NCBI RefSeq assembly: GCF_014287875.1 | Contig: NZ_JACOPN010000003.1 | Location: 248,001-312,000, forward strand | Reading direction: 5' to 3' | Length of the DNA: 64,000 bases | From: Flintibacter faecis | Lineage (GTDB): Bacteria; Bacillota; Clostridia; Oscillospirales; Oscillospiraceae | In this document: piece by piece, positions 40,813 to 50,641 of the stretch | Layout: the number at the start of each line of letters is the position of its first letter | Position numbering within the stretch: position 1 is the first letter of the stretch | Position numbers and translations under genes: made by a program | Notes under the pieces: generated by a model | Databases searched by the model: none | Told to the model about the DNA's origin: nothing | The model's input: only the letters and a program-made list of their open reading frames with translations

Positions 40813-41811
40813 ATGAACATGAAGAAGTTTATCAATGCCCCCGAAACGATTACCGATGAGGAACTGGTTGGCCTGGGTCTGGCCTACCCCGACATTCTTG
40901 ATGTGGACGGTCATCTGGTCATCAGCAAGGATCTGGCCGACGCCGACCGTGTGACGATCGTGACCTATGGCGGCTCCGGCCACGAACCCGCTCAGGCTGG
41001 CTTTGTGGGCAAAGGTATGCTGGATGTCCAGGCTGTCGGCGATATCTTCGCTGCCCCCAACGGCAAGCTGGTGTTTGACGCCATGAAGCTGGCGGATAAG
41101 GGGCACGGCGTGCTGCTGCTGACCTTAAACTATGCCGGTGACCAGCTGGCTGGCAAGCAGGCGATGAAGCTGGCTCAGAAGGCTGGCCTGAATGTCCGTC
41201 AGGTAGTTACCGGCGAGGAAATCCAGTACGATCCCAACGGCGAGGATAACAAGCGCGGTCTGGCCGGTGCGGTGGCTCTCTACCACATTGCCGCAGCCGC
41301 AGCCCGAGAAGGAAAGAGCCTGGATGAGGTGGCTGACCTTGCTCAGCGCTATGCCGACAACATGGCGTCCATCACCGTTAAGTCCACCGATGCCACGCAC
41401 CCCCAGAACGGAATGTCCTTCGGTGATCTGGGCGAGACAGATCTGATGGAGATCGGTGCCGGTCAGCATGGCGAGGGCGGCGGCATCCGAGTGCCTATGT
41501 CGTCCTCTAAGGAGACGGTGGCCCTGGTGGCTGAGGCTCTGTGCAAAAATCTGGAGTTGAAGGCTGGCGATAAGGCTTTCGTTATGATCAACGGCTGCGG
41601 CGCGACTACCATGATGGAGATGCTGGTGCTGTTCAAAGATACTGTGGAATTCTTGAAAGCCAAGGACATTGAGGTCGTCGGGAGCATGGTCGGTGAGATC
41701 CTCACCGTGCAGGAAGCCGGCGGTTTCCAGATGAATATTGCCAAGTGGGATGAGGAGTTCACCCGCCTGTGGAATACACCCTGCCACACGCCCGCGTTCA
41801 GCAAGGAGTAA
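40813..41811 (+). CDS. dhaK: Dihydroxyacetone-kinase-type subunit DhaK
   Basis: TYGGSGHEPAQAGFVGKGMLD is the DhaK substrate-site signature, LLLTLNYAGDQL follows, and MEIGAGQHGEGG carries the histidine that binds the ketose covalently. The 332-aa length is normal. Substrate may be a ketose other than dihydroxyacetone, given the LsrF-type enzyme and SorC regulator in the operon. Confidence 0.93.
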   Translation: MNMKKFINAPETITDEELVGLGLAYPDILDVDGHLVISKDLADADRVTIVTYGGSGHEPAQAGFVGKGMLDVQAVGDIFAAPNGKLVFDAMKLADKGHGVLLLTLNYAGDQLAGKQAMKLAQKAGLNVRQVVTGEEIQYDPNGEDNKRGLAGAVALYHIAAAAAREGKSLDEVADLAQRYADNMASITVKSTDATHPQNGMSFGDLGETDLMEIGAGQHGEGGGIRVPMSSSKETVALVAEALCKNLELKAGDKAFVMINGCGATTMMEMLVLFKDTVEFLKAKDIEVVGSMVGEILTVQEAGGFQMNIAKWDEEFTRLWNTPCHTPAFSKE

Positions 41812-41814
41812 GCC

Positions 41815-42702
41815 ATGGCCGATAATGTTGGAAATAAGGCAGCACACGATTATCATTTGGATGTGCCTGCTGTACAGGAGGGCTTCTATGTAAAAGGCGC
41901 CTCCAACTGTGACTGGGGAATGAAAAACCGTATGGCGCGGCTGTTTGATCCCAAGTCAGGCAACACGGTCATGCTGGCCTTTGATCACGGCTACATAATG
42001 GGTCCTACGGCGGGGCTTGAGCGTATCGACCTTGTCATCCCGCCCCTGATCCCTCATGTCAATGTGCTGATGGGGACTAAGGGCATGATCCGCTCCTGCA
42101 TCTCTCCCTCCGCGCAGGTAGCCAAGTGCGTCCGAGTGACCTACGATACGACTGTTCTGTTCGACGATATGTCCAACGGCGGTGGAATCGCCTGCGATAT
42201 TGAGAACGCCCTCCGGATGAATGCCGACTGCATGGCGGTTCAAACCTTTATTGGCACTCCCGGCGAGTCCCGTTCGCTGGAGTTGCTGTGCCGCACCGCT
42301 GATGCCGGTACCCGCTACGGCATTCCCACCTTGGGAGTGGTGGCCGTAGGCAAACAGATGGAGCGGACGGAGAAGTTCTTCCAGTTGGCCACCCGCGTGC
42401 TGGCGGAAAACGGGGCTAACGTGGTCAAGAGCTACTTCTGCGAGGGCTTTGAGCGGGTAGCCGCTGCCTGCCCGGTGCCCATCGTCATTGCCGGCGGCAA
42501 GAAGCTGCCGGAGTTGGATGCACTGGAGATGGCCTATCAGGCCATTGATCAGGGAGCTCACGGCGTAGACATGGGCCGGAATATCTTCCAGTCCGACTGT
42601 CCCGCGGGTATGGCTCAGGCCATTGGTAAAGTTGTCCATGAGGGCTATACCGCCAAACAGGCCTATGAGGTCTATCAGGAAGTTAAAAATCAGAACGCAT
42701 AG
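41815..42702 (+). CDS. lsrF: LsrF-type class I aldolase/thiolase
   Basis: The sequence follows LsrF: FVKGASNCDWGMKNRM-like start, VMLAFDHGYIMGPT, MSNGGGIACDIENAL, NVVKSYFCEGFE (candidate Schiff-base Lys) and IVIAGGKKLPELDAL. LsrF acts on the phosphorylated autoinducer-2 breakdown product; close relatives are DeoC/FbaB-like aldolases. Three bases separate it from dhaK. No LsrK or LsrG is present, so an AI-2 role would require DhaKL to act as the kinase. Confidence 0.8.
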   Translation: MADNVGNKAAHDYHLDVPAVQEGFYVKGASNCDWGMKNRMARLFDPKSGNTVMLAFDHGYIMGPTAGLERIDLVIPPLIPHVNVLMGTKGMIRSCISPSAQVAKCVRVTYDTTVLFDDMSNGGGIACDIENALRMNADCMAVQTFIGTPGESRSLELLCRTADAGTRYGIPTLGVVAVGKQMERTEKFFQLATRVLAENGANVVKSYFCEGFERVAAACPVPIVIAGGKKLPELDALEMAYQAIDQGAHGVDMGRNIFQSDCPAGMAQAIGKVVHEGYTAKQAYEVYQEVKNQNA

Positions 42703-42717
42703 GCAAATAAAATAGAA

Positions 42718-42743
42718 GAGGGCCCTTCAAAAGAAGGGCCCTC
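42718..42743. repeat. Perfect hairpin between lsrF and DUF1097 gene
   Basis: GAGGGCCCTTC-AAAA-GAAGGGCCCTC without T-run; probably an intercistronic stabiliser or weak attenuator. Confidence 0.7.
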
Positions 42744-42883
42744 CCGGAAACTGCGGAATACGTCAATGTGATCTCATCGTGCGAGGATAAGATCACCGCC
42801 TTCGCGCAGCAATTTGATTATATACTACATTTGAATAAATTGCAATGCGAAGGATTTATTTTAAAGAAAAGAGGGATCCTTCC

Positions 42884-43402
42884 ATGACTGCAAAGAAATA
42901 CTTTCCCATCGCTTTATTTATCGGCCTACAGGCCGCTGTCCTCCAGGCTATTGACCAGGCCATCTGCGCCGGTATCGTTCCCCTTTTCGCCGGCGGCGGA
43001 TGGATCTCTTTCCAGGCTTGGGCCGTGTACTTCATGGGCGGCTGCACCGTTAAGAACGGTGTCCGCGCCATGATTGGCTATGTGATCGGCATGGTAGCTT
43101 CCATCGCCATTATCTTCTGTGGCGGCCAGTTGGGGGCGCTGGGCTTTTGGGCCATGCCCCTGGTGCTGCTGGTACTGGTTCCTATCATCCTGTATCTCGA
43201 TATTGCCCCAGAGATGATCAATTTTGTTCCTGCCGTGTTCGTCGGCGCGGGTGTGTTTTTCGGTATCATGAGCTATATCCCCGGTGCTACCTTCGGCAAT
43301 GCCTTCATCAGCGAGGGGATCTATGCCCTGATCGGTCTGGTCTTTGGCTGGCTGACGATCACTTTCCGGGGCTGGTATGAGGCCAAGTACGTCAATAAGT
43401 AA
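42884..43402 (+). CDS. DUF1097-like membrane protein
   Basis: At least five hydrophobic segments (for example WAVYFMGGCTVKNGVRAMIG, VIGMVASIAIIF, MPLVLLVLVPIILYL, AVFVGAGVFFGIMSYI). The size and VKNGVRAMI motif fit DUF1097 (YcdZ-like) proteins seen in sugar-catabolic clusters. A transporter role is possible but unproven. ATG 42884 has GAGGG eight bases upstream. Confidence 0.75.
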   Translation: MTAKKYFPIALFIGLQAAVLQAIDQAICAGIVPLFAGGGWISFQAWAVYFMGGCTVKNGVRAMIGYVIGMVASIAIIFCGGQLGALGFWAMPLVLLVLVPIILYLDIAPEMINFVPAVFVGAGVFFGIMSYIPGATFGNAFISEGIYALIGLVFGWLTITFRGWYEAKYVNK

Positions 43403-43443
43403 TATAGCAGGTATGTCCTGCAAATAAAAGGAGGAGACTCGTT

Positions 43444-43767
43444 ATGTCCGCTACCTATATGCACATCGGTATTCCTATCACGAACCGCAAGCCCAACATG
43501 ACTTACAATGAAGGTGCAAAGTTCTGGGTTAGCAATGTTGACGACTATGACTATAAGATCGAGTACCTGAAGTTTGAGGAGGGCACACCTTTCCCTGAGG
43601 AGATCCACCGCAACCCGCATGTTGCCTATAAGGTGGACGACCTGGAGAAGTACATTGCCGATGCCGACAGCGTCATCTGCGGCCCGATGGCAGCCAATGA
43701 CAAGGGCGATCGGCTGGCATTTGTCTGGAAAGATGGCGCCATTCTGGAACTCTACCAGGAGGCTTGA
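43444..43767 (+). CDS. VOC-fold small protein
   Basis: 107 aa with a glyoxalase/VOC-like half fold (MHIGIPITNRKPNMTY; HVAYKVDDLEKYIADAD; RLAFVWKDGAILELYQ). Possibly an isomerase or lyase for the sugar-phosphate intermediate. Ends the cluster; terminator at 43795. Confidence 0.7.
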   Translation: MSATYMHIGIPITNRKPNMTYNEGAKFWVSNVDDYDYKIEYLKFEEGTPFPEEIHRNPHVAYKVDDLEKYIADADSVICGPMAANDKGDRLAFVWKDGAILELYQEA

Positions 43768-43794
43768 GTTTCAAAGCCACAAAAAAGTAAATGC

Positions 43795-43830
43795 AAAAAG
43801 ACGAGCAGCAATCTGCTCGTCTTTTTTCTT
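43795..43830 (+). terminator. Terminator of the dhaLK-lsrF cluster
   Basis: AAAAAGACGAGCAG-CAAT-CTGCTCGTCTTTTTT. Confidence 0.92.
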
Positions 43831-43909
43831 GCGGTTGTTCTGCTGAACTATACAAGGTCTGTCCTGATGGGCTGGCTCTATGTATACCAAAAAGCATACT
43901 TTTTGGCTG

Positions 43910-43957
43910 ATGGCATTTTTGGTCGATCGAAATCAAATATGTGTTTCAAAATGCCAT
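43910..43957. repeat. Inverted repeat ATGGCATTTT / AAAATGCCAT
   Basis: Ten-base arms 28 bases apart in the 270-base gene-free stretch before the restriction locus; nothing else seen there. Confidence 0.4.
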
Positions 43958-44099
43958 AAACAAATTAGTGAGATATTTCAAAAAACAATGGACATTATGG
44001 TGCAATTCTTCTCCATAAAACGTCGCCCTTTTCCGATGCTCGCATTACAATCGCATTAATGCTTTTAGAACAGTATAGCAAACTATTCGCAGAGAGTGA

Positions 44100-45304
44100 T
44101 CAGGGGGATTTTCGTACCATCGGTGGAGCAAAATACTGTCTTTCGGCTAAAATTACTTTTCGTATACTGCGAATTACCGCATATACAATTGCCTGTCGCT
44201 GATGAAGGGTGATAAGGTTGTCGAGGACTGAAAAGAACGCTGAAATACTTTCCTGCTCAATGCGGGAAGGAAAACATACCGGACCTTTCAAGGCGTTCTC
44301 AGCGGATACTTTCATATCATTCTTTGCACCCTTATTGACCAATGGATGCATATAGTTATTCATTCGTGCGTGCTGCTCAAAATACACTTGAATGAAGTCC
44401 GAAAAAGCATTTTCCTTCGGATGATAAACGGCATACAAAGTTGAAACAATGCCTGGTTTTCCTTTGTTTGTCTTGATTATTCCATACGGATTAGAGTTAA
44501 GAGGCGACTTTGTATATACTACATCACCCGTCTGAACGACACCGTAATTTGATACTGATGCACCAGCGAAAGAACGACCTTGAAACTCAATCTGATTAAC
44601 TATTCCATAGTCGCCTGAAACGGACAAAACATCAGACTTACCATATATGTTGCCAGTGTTCTTTTCGGCGGAAACAGTAAGGTAATCTTCTAACTTACGC
44701 TGTTCCCAAGAGAATGTATAAAAAGGGGGTGTCAGTTGGACAATCAGAGAAATATCCGGAGGTGAATGCAAAAATGGCTGTCGTTGATGAAGGGTGATAA
44801 GGTTGTCGAGCTGGCGAATAAACGCCCCGATTTGTTTTTGCTCTGCAACATCTTTAGGTACAGAAAGGTCTATGTCAAAGAAATCTTCAGCAGAAATATT
44901 GAGCAGGCCGTGATTTCTTGCGCCCTCGGCAGCTCTCTCGGCTACACCCTTATGCCACCTATCTGTATCGAAGAAAACGGTCAGAAAATCCGAGTCAACC
45001 TGCTGCTCTTTTTTCGGAGAAAAAACGATGTAGAGCGTTGATAATACGCCTTTTTCATATAGATCAAGCCTTTTGACCGCGCCGAATGGATAGCCGTCAG
45101 AGGTACTTTTGTTGTAGGCAAATTCGCCATTCAGCACCAAGTAATAATTGCTCACATCTCGGCTTGCAACACGGTTGTTAAAGTATGTGATTTGGTCAAC
45201 CAAACCATATTGTGCCGAGATTGTTAATGGTAGCGTAGATTCGTTGTTTGTATTCTTGCGAACTACTCTGTCAACGAGTTCACCCAACTTACGCTGTTCC
45301 CAAG
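44100..45304 (-). pseudogene. hsdS: Silent double hsdS cassette (two recognition domains), inverted
   Basis: Two target-recognition domains in tandem, each bracketed by WEQRKL upstream (45304-45288; 44710-44694) and LDNLITLHQR downstream (44807-44785; 44222-44200). It has no start codon with a ribosome site; the frame is open back to about 45403 into the promoter of the opposite gene. This makes it a storage copy on the strand opposite the expressed hsdS. Confidence 0.8.
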
Positions 45305-45375
45305 CTATTCGGTTACAGTCGAGCTTACACAGGTATGAAATATAGGAATTAAGTTTGATATTTCGGGATTTATAG

Positions 45376-45403
45376 TTGCTATTCCAGGATTATATGCTAT
45401 AAT
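45376..45403 (+). promoter_or_regulatory. Promoter of the regulator/hsdM unit
   Basis: TTGCTA and TATAAT spaced 16. Confidence 0.6.
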
Positions 45404-45451
45404 ATAAAATGTATTTTAGTACTTACTCGCGGGCCGAGAGAAAGGAATGAT

Positions 45452-45664
45452 ATGATGGCTGTAAGCTATAAAAAACTCTGGCACATTCTGCTTGATCGAG
45501 ATATGAAGAAAAGAGATTTGCAGGAAGCTGCAGGGCTCACAAAATACGCAATGAATAAGCTTAGTCGTGATGAAAATGTCAGCACTGAAGTGTTGGGAAA
45601 AATCTGCTCCGCTTTGAATTGTACAACTGACGATATTATGGAGTTTGTTTCTGACGAAAAGTAA
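45452..45664 (+). CDS. Cro/CI-type regulator of the restriction locus
   Basis: The 70-aa protein is one HTH domain (LWHILLDRDMKKRDLQEAAGLTKYAMNKLSRDENVSTEVLGKICSAL) of the YozG/Cro type often placed before type I restriction genes, where it delays or balances expression. AAAGGA upstream. Confidence 0.82.
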   Translation: MMAVSYKKLWHILLDRDMKKRDLQEAAGLTKYAMNKLSRDENVSTEVLGKICSALNCTTDDIMEFVSDEK

Positions 45665-45751
45665 GTCCGTTTTATGGGACACTAGTTGTGTGTATCATAA
45701 TAGGGGGGTAGTACGTTGCCCTTAGAAAAAGAAAAAGGATGGGGTCACAGA

Positions 45752-48334
45752 ATGAATAAGCAACAACTTGCTCAGAAAATATGGGCTTCCGCAAATCAAA
45801 TGCGTTCCAAAATTGAAGCAAATGAATATAAGGATTACATACTAGGCTTTATTTTTTACAAGTATCTTTCCGATAAGGAAGTTAAGTTCTTGAAGGAGAA
45901 CGACTATGATAATGAACTCCTGAAAACCGTATCGGAGGAAGATGCCGAAACAGTTGAATGGATCCAAAAAAACATAGGCTACTTTATTGCCTATAAGGAT
46001 CTTTTCTCCACTTGGCTCACGATGGGTAAGGACTTTGATGTTTCAAATGTCCGTGATGCTCTTTCTGCATTTAGCCGACTAATTTCTAATTCGCATAAAA
46101 GGGTATTTGAAAAAGTATTTGATACCCTGCAAACAGGCCTTTCCAAACTTGGCGATAGCTCCGGTTCACAAACGAAAGCAATTAGTGGGCTGCTGACGCT
46201 GATAAAAGATATTCCTATGGATGGCAAGCAGGACTACGATGTTCTCGGTTTCATCTACGAATATCTTATCAGTAACTTTGCAGCAAATGCTGGAAAGAAA
46301 GCTGGCGAGTTCTACACCCCGCACGAGGTATCGCTTCTGATGTCCGAGATCGTTGCGAGTCATTTGAAGGGTAAAAGTGAAATCAAAATCTACGACCCGA
46401 CAAGCGGTTCGGGCTCACTGCTTATCAATATTGGTCAAAGCGTTGCGAAGTATATGAGCGACGACAACAATATTCAGTATTACGCTCAGGAGTTGAAAGA
46501 GAATACTTATAACCTGACCCGAATGAATTTGGTTATGAGAGGCATTGATCCCGCTAACATTATCACTCGTAACGGCGATACTCTCGAGGAGGATTGGCCG
46601 TACTTTGATGAAAATGATCCGGTCAATACCTATAACCCTCTCTATGTGGATGCGGTCGTATCCAATCCGCCGTATTCGCAGGCTTGGGATCCGTCTAATA
46701 AAGAGGGAGATCCTCGTTATGCTCGTTTTGGACTTGCTCCCAAAGGAAAAGCCGACTATGCTTTCCTACTTCACGACCTGTTCCATATCAAACCGGACGG
46801 CATTATGACAATTGTTCTTCCCCACGGCGTACTGTTCCGTGGCGGTGAGGAAGGTGAAATCAGAAAAAACCTGATCGAGAATAACCATATCGACGCCATT
46901 ATCGGGTTGCCTGCAAATATCTTCTTCGGGACAGGGATCCCCACCATTATTATGGTGCTGCGCCAAAAGCGTGAGAACACCGATGTTCTTATCATCGACG
47001 CATCCAAGGGATTTATCAAAGAGGGTAAAAATAACAAGCTCCGTGCGTCTGACATTAAACGCATAGCAGACACCTTTATCAAGCGTGAAAGCGTCCCGAA
47101 GTTTTCACGAGTTGTCAGTCGTGAAGAAATTCGCAGCAATGATTATAACCTGAACATTCCTCGCTATGTGGACTCATCTGAAGCAGCCGAGCATTGGGAT
47201 GTCTATGCGTCTATGTTTGGCGGTATCCCGACGGCAGAAATTGAAGAGCTGGGCGAATTTTGGACGGCGTTCCCGGCACTGAAAAAGGCTCTGTTTACAG
47301 AGAGTGGCATCCCCTATGTGAATGTGTCTGTCGATGACATTAAGAGCGCCATCAAGAGCCACCCCGATGTGGTCGGATTTGAGGATGCTTTTAATGCCGC
47401 CTTTTCTACTTTCCCGGCGTTCCTGAAAGAAGAACTTATCGACCGGATGGAAAGCATTGAAATCTCTAAGGCTGAAACCGTTCTGAGCGCTGATATTTTT
47501 GAGCGTCTGAAGGATATTCCGCTTATCGACAAATATGCGGCGTTCCAACTCCTTGACGACGATTGGACTGGAATTTCTATTGATCTTGAGGTCTTGCAGA
47601 CCGAGGGCTTTTCTGCGACAAAGGAAGTCGATCCGAACCTTGTCATCAAGAAAAAGGATGGCAAAGATCAGGAGGTGCAAGAAGGCTGGGTAGGTCACAT
47701 AATCCCGTTTGACTTGGTACAGGCGACTTTGCTCTCCGCAGAAACGGATGAGCTCCACGGTTTGGAAAGCCGTTTGGCGGAAATCCCGTCTGAATATGAG
47801 TCCATCCTTGATGAAATGACAGAGGAGGATAAAGAGAGCTGCAACGATGTTCTCACCGATGAAGGCGATGCTTTCGTTCCGAAAGAAGTATCCAAAAAGA
47901 TCAAAGAACTGAAGAAAGACCGTTCTCCTGAAAGCGTTGCGCTCTGTACACTCTTAGAAAAGGTTGAGTCTTTGGTCAAGAGCGAGAAAGAAATCAAAGC
48001 GCAAATCAAGGCAAAGAGTGTTGCGTTGCAGGCAAAAACAAAGGATACGATTGAAAACCTGAGTGACGAACAGGCTTTGGATTTGCTTAAAAAGAAGTGG
48101 ATCGCTCCTCTTATTGAGAGCATTCACAAGCTGCCTGATACCGTAATCGACAGTTTGGTAAGCAAAATTCAAGCCCTACAGAACAAGTATGCGACAACTT
48201 TCTTTGAGGTCGAACAGCAGATCAGCGAAACCGAAGCTACACTTTCGGGAATGATCGACGACCTTGAGGGTAACGAGTTTGATATGCTGGGACTTGGTGA
48301 GTTGAAGAAATTGCTGGGAGGTAGTGCAGAATGA
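45752..48334 (+). CDS. hsdM: Type I restriction modification methyltransferase HsdM
   Basis: HsdM N-terminal helices (KIWASANQMRSKIEANEYKD) are followed by the methylase core: FYTPHEVSLLMSEIV near 186, AdoMet motif YDPTSGSGSLL near 214 and catalytic NPPYSQAWD near 306. It has about 860 residues against about 500 for many HsdMs; the extra C-terminal 350 residues are helical and charged. It methylates adenine at the site chosen by HsdS. ATG 45752 is preferred over a TTG at 45716, which has GGGGGG upstream. Confidence 0.93.
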   Translation: MNKQQLAQKIWASANQMRSKIEANEYKDYILGFIFYKYLSDKEVKFLKENDYDNELLKTVSEEDAETVEWIQKNIGYFIAYKDLFSTWLTMGKDFDVSNVRDALSAFSRLISNSHKRVFEKVFDTLQTGLSKLGDSSGSQTKAISGLLTLIKDIPMDGKQDYDVLGFIYEYLISNFAANAGKKAGEFYTPHEVSLLMSEIVASHLKGKSEIKIYDPTSGSGSLLINIGQSVAKYMSDDNNIQYYAQELKENTYNLTRMNLVMRGIDPANIITRNGDTLEEDWPYFDENDPVNTYNPLYVDAVVSNPPYSQAWDPSNKEGDPRYARFGLAPKGKADYAFLLHDLFHIKPDGIMTIVLPHGVLFRGGEEGEIRKNLIENNHIDAIIGLPANIFFGTGIPTIIMVLRQKRENTDVLIIDASKGFIKEGKNNKLRASDIKRIADTFIKRESVPKFSRVVSREEIRSNDYNLNIPRYVDSSEAAEHWDVYASMFGGIPTAEIEELGEFWTAFPALKKALFTESGIPYVNVSVDDIKSAIKSHPDVVGFEDAFNAAFSTFPAFLKEELIDRMESIEISKAETVLSADIFERLKDIPLIDKYAAFQLLDDDWTGISIDLEVLQTEGFSATKEVDPNLVIKKKDGKDQEVQEGWVGHIIPFDLVQATLLSAETDELHGLESRLAEIPSEYESILDEMTEEDKESCNDVLTDEGDAFVPKEVSKKIKELKKDRSPESVALCTLLEKVESLVKSEKEIKAQIKAKSVALQAKTKDTIENLSDEQALDLLKKKWIAPLIESIHKLPDTVIDSLVSKIQALQNKYATTFFEVEQQISETEATLSGMIDDLEGNEFDMLGLGELKKLLGGSAE

Positions 48335-49578
48335 CGAAAAAACCAGATGCTCCCGCAATTCGCTTCAAAGGTTTCTCGGACGCTTGGGAACAGCGTAAGT
48401 TGACTGAGTTTGTCGAGTTCTTTTCAGGATTAACTTATACGCCTAATGATGTTCAGGAAAATGGAACTCTTGTGCTTCGTTCATCAAATGTAAGCAACGG
48501 TGAGGTTGTCGATGCAGATAATATCTATGTAAATCCGCAAGTTGTTAATTCTGAGAATGTTAAAGTCGGCGATATAGTTGTTGTTGTTCGTAATGGCTCT
48601 CGTTCACTCATCGGAAAACACGCACAAATTAAGGCTTTTATGCCCAACACGGTAATCGGAGCGTTTATGACTGGTATTCGTTCGGAATGTCCAGAGTTTA
48701 CAAATGCTTTACTTAATACTTCAAGATTTGAAGAAGAAATCGCAATGAATATGGGAGCAACAATCAACCAAATCACGGGATATATGTTTTCCAAAATGGA
48801 ATTCAAAGTGCCGTGTTTGGACGAACAAAAGAAAATAGGCGAATATTTTGAAAAACTCGACAACCTTATCACCCTTCATCAGCGTAAGTTTGAAAAGTTG
48901 ACGAATGTGAAAAAGTCAATGCTCGAAAAGATGTTCCCGCAAAATGGCTGCAGTTACCCCGAAATTCGCTTCAAGGGATTTACTGACGCTTGGGAACAGC
49001 GTAAGGTATCGGAATTAGCTGAAAAGACCTATGGTGGCGGTACTCCTTCGACATTAAATGAGGCATATTGGGATGGTGATATTCCGTGGATACAGTCCTC
49101 TGATGTAGTTGATGGAAGGTTGTTCGGCGTTGTACCGAGGAAGCGTATAACTCAGTATGGATTAAACAATTCTGCAACTCAACTTGTACCTAAAAACTCA
49201 ATAGCAATTATTACCCGTGTAGGTGTTGGAAAGCTCGCATTTATGCCGTATTCCTATGCTACCAGCCAAGATTTTCTATCGCTGAGCAAGCTCAATGCAG
49301 AGCCACTTTTCACGGTATATGCTTGCTATAAAAAGCTGCAATCCGAGTTGAATGCAGTACAAGGAACATCGATTAAAGGCATTACTAAAGATGAACTGTT
49401 AGCAAAGACCGTTATGGTTCCTCAATACGCTGAACAGCAGCAAATAGGTGCTTTCTTCAGCCAGCTTGACAACCTTATCACCCTTCATCAGCGTGAGTTG
49501 GAAAAGCTCCAAAATATCAAGAAATCCATGCTTGAGAAGATGTTCGTTTATGGAGGAACGAGGAAATGGGAATCATAA
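48331..49578 (+). CDS. hsdS: Expressed type I specificity subunit HsdS
   Basis: Two target-recognition domains separated by a conserved helix: WEQRKLTEFVEF (48383), first domain, LDNLITLHQRKFEKL (48859), WEQRKVSELAEKT (48989), second domain, LDNLITLHQRELEKL (49468). It overlaps the hsdM stop by four bases and is the only hsdS copy with a proper start and ribosome site. Each half reads one part of the split DNA target. The flanking DNA repeats allow domain exchange with silent cassettes. Confidence 0.93.
   Translation: MTKKPDAPAIRFKGFSDAWEQRKLTEFVEFFSGLTYTPNDVQENGTLVLRSSNVSNGEVVDADNIYVNPQVVNSENVKVGDIVVVVRNGSRSLIGKHAQIKAFMPNTVIGAFMTGIRSECPEFTNALLNTSRFEEEIAMNMGATINQITGYMFSKMEFKVPCLDEQKKIGEYFEKLDNLITLHQRKFEKLTNVKKSMLEKMFPQNGCSYPEIRFKGFTDAWEQRKVSELAEKTYGGGTPSTLNEAYWDGDIPWIQSSDVVDGRLFGVVPRKRITQYGLNNSATQLVPKNSIAIITRVGVGKLAFMPYSYATSQDFLSLSKLNAEPLFTVYACYKKLQSELNAVQGTSIKGITKDELLAKTVMVPQYAEQQQIGAFFSQLDNLITLHQRELEKLQNIKKSMLEKMFVYGGTRKWES
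48383..48399 (+). repeat. Shuffling repeat A (one of six copies)
   Basis: CTTGGGAACAGCGTAAG is present identically at 48383, 48989, 51125 and 54978 (+) and at 44694-44710 and 45288-45304 (-), always at the start of a recognition-domain cassette. Confidence 0.9.
48859..48881 (+). repeat. Shuffling repeat B (one of six copies)
   Basis: A 23-base identical stretch containing AACCTTATCACCCTTCATCA lies at 48859, 49468, 51598 and 55469 (+) and at 44200-44222 and 44785-44807 (-), always at the end of a cassette. Confidence 0.9.
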
Positions 49579-50219
49579 CTCTATACCACGGTACTCCCAA
49601 TAAGCTCGTAGTTCCCCAATACGGTGGCGGGGATGAAAAGCACGACTATGGCAAAGGCTTTTATCTAACCGAGAGTATTGAACTTGCAAAAGAATGGGCG
49701 GTCTGCCGACCTAATAATACAAACGGATGGGTCCATAAGTACGAACTTGATACCGACGGACTAAGAATCTTAGATTTCCAGCAGCGGGATGTCCTGGCGT
49801 GGCTTGCAGAACTGATGAAGCATAGGGAGGCAGCTGATTCCAAACGATATCGTATGCTCGCAGAGAAGTTCATCGAGAAGTATGGCATTGACACAAGCGA
49901 TTACGATGTCATTCGTGGCTGGAGAGCTAACGCTTCTTACTTCTATATTGCGAAAGAATTTGTTCGGGACAATATCGATATTGATATTCTTGAAGAGCTG
50001 CTCTCGTTGGGCGGGTTAGGTCTCCAGTACTGCATCAAATCCAAAGCAGCCTATGCGAATCTGAGAGAAAAAAGCGACGAGCTACTTGTTGTCCCTTATG
50101 CAGAGTTTAACGACAGATACAACCAGAGAGATGTGTCTGCAAGAAACAATATGCGTGAACTTGTTGATTCCGACGCAAACAAGGTCACAAAGGTGTTCAG
50201 CACTTTATTTGAGAGGTGA
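49566..50219 (+). CDS. DUF3990 protein, probable ADP-ribosyltransferase fold
   Basis: LYHGTPNKL, KHDYGKGFYLTESIELAKEWA and LQYCIKSKAAYANL follow the DUF3990 pattern, which belongs to the HYD1/ART-like superfamily. The start overlaps the end of hsdS, so translation is coupled. Downstream are a 140-aa partner and a NADAR protein that may reverse ADP-ribosylation. Toxin activity is inferred from fold and context; the catalytic acidic residue is not certain. Confidence 0.75.
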   Translation: MGIITLYHGTPNKLVVPQYGGGDEKHDYGKGFYLTESIELAKEWAVCRPNNTNGWVHKYELDTDGLRILDFQQRDVLAWLAELMKHREAADSKRYRMLAEKFIEKYGIDTSDYDVIRGWRANASYFYIAKEFVRDNIDIDILEELLSLGGLGLQYCIKSKAAYANLREKSDELLVVPYAEFNDRYNQRDVSARNNMRELVDSDANKVTKVFSTLFER

Positions 50220-50641
50220 TGATAGTGCGAGCGTATGCAGAGGCATACTTAGACGATGTTGTAGAAAACCAGGGCAAGCTCTTTGACCTTGTTGCACAGC
50301 AGTATCCCGACAAAGATACTGAGGAGTTCATTAACACCTATATGGCAAGCAAAACGAGAAAGAGTATTGACGAGGCAAAAGCGTATGTCAATACAATGGA
50401 TGCGAAGGAGCTTTGGACTTATTTCACCGAAACAGAAAGCTATTGTCTTAAAGAAGGAAAGGCGATGGGCGGGTTTATGCCAGCTTGGATTGGAGAGTTT
50501 TACGCCTATTATCAGTGGTTTTACGGCTTGTCTAGTGCGGAACTGGTCAAGAAGATTCCTGTGTCCTTTTTGAAAAAAGCCTACGCAGGGCTCCATGACT
50601 TGGAACTTGATTTGGCAGTAAAAAAAGTAGGAGAAGTGTGA
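50219..50641 (+). CDS. 140-aa helical partner of the DUF3990 protein
   Basis: Helical acidic protein (AYAEAYLDDVVENQGKLFDL; KGKAMGGFMPAWIGEFYAYYQWFYGLSS). It lies between the DUF3990 and NADAR genes with overlapping starts and stops; GTG 50225 is an alternative start with better spacing. Similar small proteins commonly accompany DUF3990 genes, so an antitoxin or chaperone role is plausible. Confidence 0.6.
   Translation: MIVRAYAEAYLDDVVENQGKLFDLVAQQYPDKDTEEFINTYMASKTRKSIDEAKAYVNTMDAKELWTYFTETESYCLKEGKAMGGFMPAWIGEFYAYYQWFYGLSSAELVKKIPVSFLKKAYAGLHDLELDLAVKKVGEV

Noticed and set aside
42718..42743. Terminator of dhaL-dhaK-lsrF
   Set aside because: Perfect hairpin but no T-run, and the next genes continue on the same strand with a true terminator at 43795.
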